Shown piece by piece: positions 1 to 5,523 of a DNA stretch of 7,699 nucleotides. A program made the translations under genes and the position numbers. Location of the stretch: the NCBI GenBank assembly GCA_029065305.1, contig JAIEIQ010000013.1, forward strand, positions 1 to 7,699, given 5' to 3'. Position 1 is the stretch's first letter. The number at the start of each line of letters is the position of its first letter. The notes beneath the pieces were generated by a model, which was not told the origin of the DNA, did not search any database, and saw nothing but the letters and a program-made list of their open reading frames with translations. Source of the DNA: Oscillospiraceae bacterium. GTDB lineage: Bacteria; Bacillota; Clostridia; Oscillospirales; Oscillospiraceae.

Positions 1-257
1 ATCTGCATGGTGACGTTGTCCTTGGTGATTACCGGCTGGGGGGCAAAGTCCACCACCTGCTCCTTCAGGCTCAGCTTCTTGGCCACCCGGTCGATGAAGG
101 GCAGCTTGATGTGGGGGCCCTTGCCCCAGGTGGCGTGGTAGCCGCCCAGGCGCTCAATGACATAGGCCCGGGACTGCTGAACGATGTGGATGTTGGTAAA
201 CAGGATGATCAGGACGATGACGCCGACGGCGATGAGGACAATCGGTGCAAGCGGCAT
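1..257 (-). CDS. SPFH/band 7 (stomatin/paraslipin-like) membrane protein, N-terminal part only
   Basis: The first 85 codons run off the left edge. The protein opens with a short hydrophobic segment (about residues 3-20, APIVLIAVGVIVLIILF), then NIHIVQQSRAYVIERLG, a stretch ending in HIKLPFIDRVAKKLSLKEQ, and VVDFAPQPVITKDNVTMQ. This succession is the typical start of the SPFH (stomatin/prohibitin/flotillin/HflKC) domain of paraslipin and QmcA-like proteins, which oligomerise at the membrane and organise microdomains or proteases. The ATG at 257 has a GGAGG ribosome site (267-271) with 9 bases between them. A promoter lies just upstream, overlapping the end of the preceding CPBP gene. In many bacteria an NfeD-like gene accompanies such genes; that part is outside the window. 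The family call is firm, the precise subfamily is not. Confidence 0.93.
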   Translation of the reverse strand, partial: MPLAPIVLIAVGVIVLIILFTNIHIVQQSRAYVIERLGGYHATWGKGPHIKLPFIDRVAKKLSLKEQVVDFAPQPVITKDNVTMQ

Positions 258-318
258 AGCATGGTTCCTCCTTCAGAGCTCAGGGGGCGGAGCGCCCGCT
301 GAAAAATTTAACAGCTTC

Positions 319-347
319 ATTATAGCACGCTTTTTCCGGTTTTTCCA
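319..347 (-). promoter_or_regulatory. Sigma-A-type promoter for the SPFH gene
   Basis: On the minus strand a perfect TATAAT (324-319) is preceded, 17 bases away, by TGGAAA (347-342), a 4 of 6 match to TTGACA. The -10 box overlaps the TAA stop of the upstream CPBP gene. The predicted leader to the ATG at 257 is about 55 nt and contains a small GGGCG/CGCCC hairpin. It would allow the SPFH gene to be expressed independently of CPBP. Confidence 0.6.
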
Positions 348-1126
348 TAGGGATTTTTGAGAGTATAAAAAAAGACCATGAAAATTACATTGACCGCCAG
401 GACAACGACGCTTCCCTCCATTCCGCAAGGCCCGCCGGACAACATTTCATTTCCGGTGAAGCTTGTTATCAGCAGGCTTGGATAGTCGTCCGCCAGGGAC
501 ACGCCGCCCAAAACCAGCGCACCGATCCCATTCCACAAAAAGTGCATGACAACGGGCGCGATAATGGAGCCGCTGTATTCAAGAACAACGGTCATAAGCA
601 GGCTCATGGTCAGCACGTTGAGCACGGGAATCACCCCCGCCTCCAACGCCCCGCCGTGCAGCGCCGTGAAGAGCGCCGTTGTGACAATCGCGGCGGCGGC
701 CGCGTTGTGCCTTTGCTTGAGCATTTGGTACAGATAGCCCCGGACAAGAAGCTCCTGCATCACTACGTTCAGAAACGCCGCCAGCATCCAGACGGCAAAC
801 ATGGGAATTGAGTGCCTGCCGTCAAAATGAAGCGTCCCCGCAAGGCACATGACGAAAACAGGAGCCGCCAGCCACACGCTCCCCGCGACCGCGCCCAGCG
901 CCGTCCCCTTTGCCCAATTATCAAGCAGACGCAGCTTTATTTGTCCCCTTTCCATGAGCCAGAAGACAATGGTAAACACGATTATCGCCAGCAGCGGCAA
1001 AATTTCCGCCCACAGTCTCCATATGGCGGGATTTTCCGAAGCCGGCGGCGGCAATATAGAAACGGCTATTGCCCATCCTAGAAAAAAACCTGTGAATTTT
1101 ATGCTTGTTATTACTGCTTTCTTCAA
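320..1126 (-). CDS. CPBP-family intramembrane metalloprotease (CAAX protease / Abi family)
   Basis: A 268-residue, strongly hydrophobic protein with about eight predicted membrane segments (near 11-27, 40-57, 75-97, 107-123, 142-157, 163-185, 187-205, 238-256). The three CPBP motifs are in order: QELLVRG (124-130, motif 1), FTALH (153-157, FxxxH) and HFLWN (195-199, HxxxN). The family includes Rce1-type CAAX proteases and bacteriocin self-immunity proteins; the substrate here is unknown. Motif 1 normally reads EExxxR; here the first Glu is Gln (Q124), while E125 and R129 remain, so activity should not be assumed. The start is TTG at 1126, supported by GGGGAGG with GGAGG at 1136-1140, 9 bases upstream. 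Sampled blocks are 43-53% GC against about 70% in the neighbouring operon, hinting at different origin or weaker codon selection. An intrinsic terminator upstream separates it from the PadR operon. Confidence 0.9.
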   Translation of the reverse strand: MKKAVITSIKFTGFFLGWAIAVSILPPPASENPAIWRLWAEILPLLAIIVFTIVFWLMERGQIKLRLLDNWAKGTALGAVAGSVWLAAPVFVMCLAGTLHFDGRHSIPMFAVWMLAAFLNVVMQELLVRGYLYQMLKQRHNAAAAAIVTTALFTALHGGALEAGVIPVLNVLTMSLLMTVVLEYSGSIIAPVVMHFLWNGIGALVLGGVSLADDYPSLLITSFTGNEMLSGGPCGMEGSVVVLAVNVIFMVFFYTLKNPYGKTGKSVL

Positions 1127-1142
1127 AGCTTATATCCTCCCC

Positions 1143-1159
1143 TATAGCAATACGCTATA
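1143..1159. repeat. Inverted repeat upstream of the CPBP gene
   Basis: TATAGC, a 5-base spacer and GCTATA form a perfect 6-bp inverted repeat immediately upstream of the CPBP ribosome site. It could be an operator or a leader hairpin. I found no convincing -35/-10 pair for the CPBP gene in this short gap: TTGATG (1170-1165) with TATAGG 18 bases downstream would place the transcript start inside the ribosome site. Confidence 0.35.
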
Positions 1160-1168
1160 TCGGCCATC

Positions 1169-1190
1169 AAAAACAGCGGCCCCGCCGCTG
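1169..1190 (-). terminator. Intrinsic terminator of the PadR-DUF4097 operon
   Basis: On the minus strand CAGCGGC, a GGG loop and GCCGCTG make a perfect 7-bp GC-rich stem (1190-1174) followed directly by TTTTT (1173-1169). It lies 25 bases after the stop of the small membrane-protein gene at 1215, which is where the operon would be expected to end. Confidence 0.85.
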
Positions 1191-1214
1191 GGGCGGAGCC
1201 GCCGTGTCAAATGC

Positions 1215-1505
1215 TTACAGAATCCGGATTTGACCCAGCAGGGGCACTTCCTTCTCATACCCCTGGACCGCGGCCACGATGCCGATGAACCAGCAGGCCG
1301 CGCAGAACAGTCCGCCCACCAGGCCGATGAGCCAGCCGATCAGGGGCGCGTGGCGGGCCACAATGCTGATGAGGGTCGCCGCCAGCCAGATGACCAGGGA
1401 CTGGTTGAGGTGGAACCGGCTGCCCATCCGGTCCCCGAAGATGAGGGCGATGATGAGCCCCGGCCAGGAGAGATACGCCACAACATCCGTAACACCTTTA
1501 TTCAT
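1215..1505 (-). CDS. Small DUF4870-like (Tic20-like) membrane protein
   Basis: A 96-residue hydrophobic protein, third gene of the PadR operon. Features: VVAYLSWPGLIIALIFG (8-24), then the charged/polar RFHLNQSLVIW (30-40), which resembles the FHxNQ motif of DUF4870 proteins, two further hydrophobic stretches (about 36-50 and 54-80), and a C-terminus VPLLGQIRIL that matches the PLLGxIxI ending of that family. These proteins are predicted membrane proteins of unknown function. I chose ATG at 1505, with AAGAAGG (1517-1523) 11 bases upstream. A TTG at 1532 would add nine residues (to 105), lies 13 bases after the DUF4097 stop and has only a poor ribosome site, but cannot be excluded. Close spacing and the terminator after it argue that it is co-transcribed with PadR and the DUF4097 protein. 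Confidence 0.75.
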   Translation of the reverse strand: MNKGVTDVVAYLSWPGLIIALIFGDRMGSRFHLNQSLVIWLAATLISIVARHAPLIGWLIGLVGGLFCAACWFIGIVAAVQGYEKEVPLLGQIRIL

Positions 1506-1545
1506 AGCGCAGATAACCTTCTTTCGTATCAAGTGTTTCCGGCGC

Positions 1546-2931
1546 TCACAGCCGCCGGAGGGAGATGTCGCCGCTGACGCTGCTCAGCAGGAACGTCCGT
1601 CCGCCGCCGTCCAGATAGATGGCCTCCCCGGACCGGGAGCCCACCGGCCCCACCAGGGGGAAGTCGGTCTCCAGCTCGCCGCTGACGGTCCGGAACTGGA
1701 GGGTAAAGCCCTCCCCCTCCGGCAGGCGGAGGCAGCAGTCCCCGGACTTGGAGGAGAGCTCCACCTGCTCCGGCACGTTCTCCGCCCGGATCTCCGCGTC
1801 GCCGCTGGCGCTGGCGCAGCGCAGGGTGCGGACCCGGCCCTTCAGCTCCAGATCGCCGCTGGCGGTGCGCATCTGGACCGTCCCGAACCCGCCCAGCAGT
1901 TCCACGTCGCCGCTGCTTGTCTCCGCCTGGATATCGTCACAATTCCCCGTACACTTAAGATCCCCGCTGGAGGATTTGAACAGCAGGGTCCGGCACTGCG
2001 CCTGCCGCAGCTCCGCGTCGCCGCTGCTGGTCTTGACGGCCAGCCGGCCAGCCTCCAGCCCGGCCTCCAGGTCCACGTCGCCGTTGACGGTGGCGATCTG
2101 GATGGACTCCCAGAACCGGCGGGGCAGCGTCAGCTCCACGTCCGCCGAGGCCAGACCCCGGAGGAAGAAAAAGCTGCTGCTGGCGGTGTTCCCCTGGCGG
2201 ATGGAGAGGACGCCCTCGTCGCTGATGCGGACCTCCAGGGGCTCCACGTCCCCGGAGAGCAGGATGTCGTCCTCCGCGCCCTCCCCCAGCCGGAGCTTCA
2301 CGTCGCCGTTGACCAGCTGCACATCCAGGGCCTGGATATCCCGGGAGGGGAAGCTGGTGCCGGAGACCTTCCGGCTCTGGCCGGTGCCGCAGAAGAAGCC
2401 CCGCTCCTTGTCGTACCCGGCGGCAAAGGTCCAGCCCTTGCTCTTCCCGGCGGACTGCTCCTCCCCGCTCTCCTCCTGGGGGGCGGGCTCCTCACAGCCG
2501 TCGCTGTCCACATGGAACGTCACCTTCCCCTGGAAGCCGTCGGGGTACTTCTCCTTCAGCTTCTCGGCCACGTTGCGAACAATGACCGTGGCCTGATCCA
2601 CAGCATCCTTGGTCTGGTTGATGGTCACCCGGACCACGTCCTCCACGCCGTGGAACAGCTCGCTGGCGAAGTCCCTGCCATCCTGCCGGGGCAGCTCCCC
2701 GTCGGGGCCCAGGCTGTCCAGATAGGCCAGCAGCTCGTCCACATCCCCCAGGTCCTCCAGGGCCTGCTGGAAGGCGGCCTCCTCCTCCGCGCCGCTGGAG
2801 ACCAGATCCTGCCAGCGGCTGAAGAGGTTCTCGCTGAGCTCCTCGATGAGCTCCACCTTGGCGGTGCTGTCGGCGGCGGCGCTGAGCCGGCCGGTGACGG
2901 CGATGATGAATCTCGTTTTCATTTTTTCCAT
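1546..2931 (-). CDS. HAAS-like N-terminus fused to DUF4097 beta-solenoid repeat protein
   Basis: A 461-residue protein. Residues about 1-75 (KVELIEELSENL, then EEEAAFQQALEDLGDVDELL) resemble the helical HAAS/DUF1700 segment, usually found in membrane proteins next to PadR regulators. Residues 75-195 are a charged, partly helical linker. From about 196 to the end it is DUF4097: short beta strands punctuated every 18-19 residues by an (S/N)GD turn, at VNGD 207 and 282, SSGD 302, 320/321 and 339, ASGD 357 and 375, KSGD 395, VSGE 416 and VSGD 452. This predicts a right-handed beta-solenoid. No signal peptide or membrane segment is visible, so it is probably cytoplasmic or peripherally attached. 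The ATG at 2931 is 3 bases after the PadR stop, and its ribosome site GAGGAGG lies within the last PadR codons, suggesting translational coupling. Function unknown; in related modules envelope-stress or regulatory roles are proposed. Confidence 0.85.
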   Translation of the reverse strand: MEKMKTRFIIAVTGRLSAAADSTAKVELIEELSENLFSRWQDLVSSGAEEEAAFQQALEDLGDVDELLAYLDSLGPDGELPRQDGRDFASELFHGVEDVVRVTINQTKDAVDQATVIVRNVAEKLKEKYPDGFQGKVTFHVDSDGCEEPAPQEESGEEQSAGKSKGWTFAAGYDKERGFFCGTGQSRKVSGTSFPSRDIQALDVQLVNGDVKLRLGEGAEDDILLSGDVEPLEVRISDEGVLSIRQGNTASSSFFFLRGLASADVELTLPRRFWESIQIATVNGDVDLEAGLEAGRLAVKTSSGDAELRQAQCRTLLFKSSSGDLKCTGNCDDIQAETSSGDVELLGGFGTVQMRTASGDLELKGRVRTLRCASASGDAEIRAENVPEQVELSSKSGDCCLRLPEGEGFTLQFRTVSGELETDFPLVGPVGSRSGEAIYLDGGGRTFLLSSVSGDISLRRL

Positions 2932-2934
2932 GGC

Positions 2935-3270
2935 TTAGTCCTCCTCAAATGCGATCAGGGCGTCCAGCAGAGCCCTGGTATTCCGCCACTCCAGGCGGTT
3001 TTCCTCCCACTGGCGCCGGCCCTCGTCGGTGATGGCGTAGTAGCGCCGCCGGGCGCCCGGGCCGTCCTCCCCCCAGTAGGAGGTGATGAGGCCCCCGGCC
3101 TCCAGGCGCTTGAAGGCGGTGTAGAGGGTGGCCTCCTTGAAGCCGTACTGCCCGCCCGTCCGCTGCTGAATGGTCTTGTTGATCTCGTACCCGTAGTTAT
3201 CCCCCCGCATCAGCTGGGTCAGGATAATGGTGTCCGTGTGGCCCCGCAGGGTATCGGCAGAAATAGACAA
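2935..3270 (-). CDS. PadR-family transcriptional regulator
   Basis: A 111-residue winged-helix protein, full length for the small PadR (PF03551) class. Typical sequence in order: LRGHTDTIILTQLMRGDNYG (8-27), YEINKTIQQRTGGQYGFKEATLYTAFKRLEAGGLI (28-62) containing the recognition helix, the wing with WGEDGPGARRRYYAITDEGR (66-85), and a C-terminal dimerisation helix (EENRLEWRNTRALLDALI). It is the first gene of a three-gene operon and probably an autoregulated repressor. The start is TTG at 3270, with AAAGGAG (3279-3285) 8 bases upstream; no better in-frame start exists. A consensus promoter and an operator-like palindrome lie upstream. Its ligand is not predictable; PadR regulators in Firmicutes often sense envelope-active antibiotics, but that is family knowledge and not shown here. 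Confidence 0.95.
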   Translation of the reverse strand: MSISADTLRGHTDTIILTQLMRGDNYGYEINKTIQQRTGGQYGFKEATLYTAFKRLEAGGLITSYWGEDGPGARRRYYAITDEGRRQWEENRLEWRNTRALLDALIAFEED

Positions 3271-3286
3271 GGTAATCGCTCCTTTC

Positions 3287-3306
3287 CGGCGGCTGTGAAA
3301 CCGCCG
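3287..3306 (-). other. Leader hairpin in front of padR-like gene
   Basis: CGGCGG and CCGCCG, separated by 8 bases, form a 6-bp GC stem in the 5' leader, ending one base from the AAAGGAG ribosome site (3279-3285). It could modulate translation of the TTG-started PadR gene or protect the 5' end. It has no U-tract, so it is not a terminator. Confidence 0.35.
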
Positions 3307-3307
3307 C

Positions 3308-3338
3308 TTGGTATGGTGCTATCATAGCAGGATATACT
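3308..3338 (+). promoter_or_regulatory. Weak candidate promoter for the serpin gene
   Basis: TTGGTA (3308-3313) and TATACT (3333-3338, 5 of 6) are 19 bases apart on the plus strand, facing the serpin gene. The spacing is longer than ideal and the leader would be about 110 nt. An alternative is TGTCAA (3344-3349) with TAGTAT (3366-3371) at 16 bases. Neither is strong; some promoter in this 184-bp divergent gap is expected. Confidence 0.25.
3317..3329. promoter_or_regulatory. Operator-like palindrome over the PadR -10 box
   Basis: TGCTAT, one central C, then ATAGCA: a perfect 13-bp palindrome that fully covers the -10 hexamer of the PadR operon. Overlapping it, TATG-N7-CATA (3312-3326) recalls the spaced dyads seen at some PadR sites. 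The position fits autorepression by PadR. It also lies in the spacer of a weak candidate promoter for the divergent serpin gene. Binding is inferred from position and symmetry only. Confidence 0.5.
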
Positions 3339-3349
3339 TCGTCTGTCAA
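3321..3349 (-). promoter_or_regulatory. Strong promoter of the PadR operon
   Basis: On the minus strand a perfect TTGACA (3349-3344) is separated by 17 bases from TATGAT (3326-3321, 5 of 6). The predicted start near 3314 gives a leader of about 44 nt to the TTG codon. This is one of the best sigma-A promoters in the window. Confidence 0.85.
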
Positions 3350-3454
3350 GGTACTTCCGCAAAATTAGTATGAATTTTTTGTGAACCCGCCCGGGAACCT
3401 TTTCCCCGCCGCTGCGTCTAAACAGCAAAACCAAACAAGAAAGGAAGATATGAT

Positions 3455-4711
3455 ATGACGAAGCTGCTGGCGATTGCCCTCTCTCTGACGGCCCTGCTGG
3501 GGGGCCTGCCCGTCAATCCCGCCGTCCGGCCGGAGGCCGCGCCGGTGGAGTCCGTGGATCTGATGGCCTCCGTCACCGCCCGGAGCCACCCGGACGCCGT
3601 CCCCGCCGGGGAGGTCCCCGCCGCTGCGGCGGACTTCGCCGTCCGGCTGCTCCAGGCCGGCATGAGCGGGGAGGAGAACACCCTCCTCTCCCCCCTGTCG
3701 GTGCTCTGCGCCCTGTCCATGACCGCCAACGGCGCAGACGGGGACACCCTCTCGCAGATGGAGGCCGTTCTGGGGATGCCCGTGGAGGAACTCAACACCG
3801 CCCTCCGGAGCTGGAGCGCCGCCCTTCCGGCGGAGGAGGCCTGCCGGCTGGAGCTGGCCAACGCCATCTGGTTTACCGACGACCCCCGCTTTACCGTCAG
3901 CCAGGATTTTTTGCAGACCAACGCCGACTGGTACGGCGCGGGGGCCTACCGCTCCCCCTTTGACCAGGGGACCTGCGGGGAGATCAACGCCTGGGTTCAG
4001 GAGCACACCGATGGCATGATTGACGGGATCCTGGACAGTATTCCCGAGGACGCTGTCATGTATCTGGTCAACGCCCTGGCCTTCGACGGCCAGTGGGCAA
4101 AGACCTACGAGGCGCACCAGCTCCGGGAGGGCCAGTTTACCGCCGCAGACGGACGGGTTCTCCCGGCGGAGCTGATGTGGTCCGTGGAGAAGCGCTTCCT
4201 CCAGGACGAAAAGGCCGTGGGGTTTGTCAAGCCCTATGAGGGCGGACGGTACGGCTTCGCCGCCCTGCTGCCGGAGGAGGGGGTCAGCCTGACGGACTAC
4301 GCCGCCTCCCTCACCGGGGAAAAGCTGACCGCGATGCTGGAGGAAGCCCAGGAGGTAAAGGTCAACGCCGCCCTGCCCAAGTTCACCAGCGACTACAAGA
4401 CCGAGCTCTCCGAGGCCCTGGCCGGGATGGGGATGCCCCTGGCCTTCGACCGGGATTTGGCGGACTTCTCCCGTCTGGGGAGCTGGGAGAACGGGAATCT
4501 CTCCATTGACAAGGTGCTCCACAGGACCCACATCTCTGTGGATGAGCAGGGCACCGAGGCCGCTGCCTCCACAGCTGTGGGGATGGTGCGGACCACCGCC
4601 GCGATTGTGGAGGAGACTAAAGAAGTGATTCTGGACCGGCCCTTCCTGTATCTGATTGTGGATCTGGAAACCAATGTGCCGGTGTTTATTGGAACGGTAA
4701 ATGAGCTGTGA
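3455..4711 (+). CDS. Secreted serpin (serine protease inhibitor)
   Basis: A 418-residue serpin, complete. The N-terminus MTKLLAIALSLTALLGG is a likely Sec signal peptide without a lipobox Cys. The serpin fold follows from about residue 55: NTLLSPLSVLCALSM (75-89), LANAIWF (134-140), YLVNALAFDGQWAKTY (203-218), ALPKF (306-310), then the reactive centre loop and the closing RPFLYLIVD and VPVFIGTV. The hinge EQGTEAAASTAV (364-375) has Gly at P15, Thr at P14 and small residues at P12-P9, as in inhibitory serpins, which trap proteases covalently. Counting from P17=E364 puts P1/P1' at T380-T381, with R379 next to it; but the loop is longer than usual, so the scissile bond is uncertain. The ribosome site AAGGAAG lies 7 bases before the ATG at 3455. 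Gut Clostridia serpins of this kind are known to inhibit host elastase-like enzymes; the target here is unproven. Confidence 0.96.
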   Translation: MTKLLAIALSLTALLGGLPVNPAVRPEAAPVESVDLMASVTARSHPDAVPAGEVPAAAADFAVRLLQAGMSGEENTLLSPLSVLCALSMTANGADGDTLSQMEAVLGMPVEELNTALRSWSAALPAEEACRLELANAIWFTDDPRFTVSQDFLQTNADWYGAGAYRSPFDQGTCGEINAWVQEHTDGMIDGILDSIPEDAVMYLVNALAFDGQWAKTYEAHQLREGQFTAADGRVLPAELMWSVEKRFLQDEKAVGFVKPYEGGRYGFAALLPEEGVSLTDYAASLTGEKLTAMLEEAQEVKVNAALPKFTSDYKTELSEALAGMGMPLAFDRDLADFSRLGSWENGNLSIDKVLHRTHISVDEQGTEAAASTAVGMVRTTAAIVEETKEVILDRPFLYLIVDLETNVPVFIGTVNEL

Positions 4712-4747
4712 GGGAACCCCCGGGGCGTTCGTTGATCGCAGGAACAG

Positions 4748-4781
4748 AGGAGGACCCCGGCCTTAAGGCCGGGGTCCTCCT
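4748..4781. terminator. 34-bp perfect palindrome between convergent genes (candidate bidirectional terminator)
   Basis: AGGAGGACCCCGGCC, TTAA, then GGCCGGGGTCCTCCT: a 15-bp GC-rich stem whose TTAA centre is itself palindromic. It lies between the serpin stop (4711) and the PilZ stop (4791), which converge, so it can fold in both transcripts. No U-tract follows on either strand, so it is not a canonical intrinsic terminator; a role in transcript end formation or 3' protection, or a repeated REP-like element, is possible. Confidence 0.55.
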
Positions 4782-4790
4782 GCGGTGCGC

Positions 4791-5480
4791 TCAGGAGCGG
4801 CTCCGCTTCTGGCGCTGGACTGCGAAAATATTCTGGGTGATCTTCTCCTGGTCCTCCTCTGTCAGCTCCAAAAACTGGCACCCATACTCAAACTTTCCGC
4901 CCTCTTTTTCGATGATGCGCACCACCTGGCTGAAGATAGCGGATACCGGTCTGTCCTCCAGCAGCTTGACCTTCAGCAGGAATTTATCGCCCTGGTGGTA
5001 CCGGCACTCCGAGCGGATGCTGGCCCCGCCCACGCTGATATTCAGCAGCCGGCAGGGCTTTTCCCCCAGCTCCAGGCCGCTGAACATGGTGGCGGTGGCG
5101 TCAAGGTTCGTCTCAAGGCGGAAAAAGGCCCGGTCGTTTCCGACCTTGGAGATCGTCAGCTCCTCTACCTGCCAGATGTTCTGGGGCAGGGGCGTGATAA
5201 GGCCCTCCATGTAGACGGCCTTTCTGTCGCGGTCGCTGTACCCGCGGATTCTGACGGGGAGCGGGGGCTCCCCCTGAAAGGAGGCGGCCTCCGAATACTG
5301 ATGCAGCTCCGCCTGGTTCCCCCGTATGCCCAGCAGCTTCGCCACAAACAGCAGCCGTCCGTCGGCGGTTGTCACCTCAACCCGTATGCCGGAATAGAGC
5401 GCAAGATCCTCCGCGCTGTCCTCCTCCTTCCGGGGCGGCGGCGCCTTCTCCCGCTTTGCAAACCAACTGAATAAACTCAT
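4791..5480 (-). CDS. PilZ-domain c-di-GMP receptor, YcgR-like two-domain protein
   Basis: A 229-residue protein. Residues about 25-112 (from LYSGIRVEVTTADGRLLFVA to WQVEELTISKV) are a beta-rich segment in the position of the YcgR/YpfA N-terminal domain. Residues 115-222 are a PilZ domain with both ligand motifs: RAFFR (R117, R121; RxxxR) and NISVGG (N147, S149, G152; [D/N]xSxxG), so c-di-GMP binding is expected. It ends in a basic tail (RQKRSRS). YcgR-like proteins act in the cytoplasm as flagellar brakes or other c-di-GMP effectors; no flagellar gene is in view. The ATG at 5480 has AAGAGGT (5486-5492) upstream. It starts 43 bases after the stop of the diguanylate cyclase gene with no promoter evident between, so the two are probably co-transcribed. 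Confidence 0.92.
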   Translation of the reverse strand: MSLFSWFAKREKAPPPRKEEDSAEDLALYSGIRVEVTTADGRLLFVAKLLGIRGNQAELHQYSEAASFQGEPPLPVRIRGYSDRDRKAVYMEGLITPLPQNIWQVEELTISKVGNDRAFFRLETNLDATATMFSGLELGEKPCRLLNISVGGASIRSECRYHQGDKFLLKVKLLEDRPVSAIFSQVVRIIEKEGGKFEYGCQFLELTEEDQEKITQNIFAVQRQKRSRS

Positions 5481-5523
5481 GTCATACCTCTTGTCTGCTT
5501 ATCTGAAAAATATCCGGGCGCTG

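Noticed and set aside
281..301. Terminator between the CPBP and SPFH genes
   Set aside because: The GGGCG/CGCCC hairpin lies downstream of the SPFH promoter and is not followed by Ts; it is more likely a leader hairpin.
1575..2320. CRISPR-like or tandem noncoding repeats
   Set aside because: The recurrent words are codons for SGD turns in an uninterrupted reading frame; there are no constant repeats with unique spacers.
1279..3327. Long plus-strand open frame of 682 codons
   Set aside because: It is the antisense shadow of the PadR operon: low-complexity Pro/Gly/Ala/Leu-rich translation, no domain, no ribosome site, and the minus strand there has clear families.
3365..4531. Minus-strand open frame of 388 codons opposite the serpin
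   Set aside because: GC-rich shadow of the serpin gene; no recognisable motifs in its translation.
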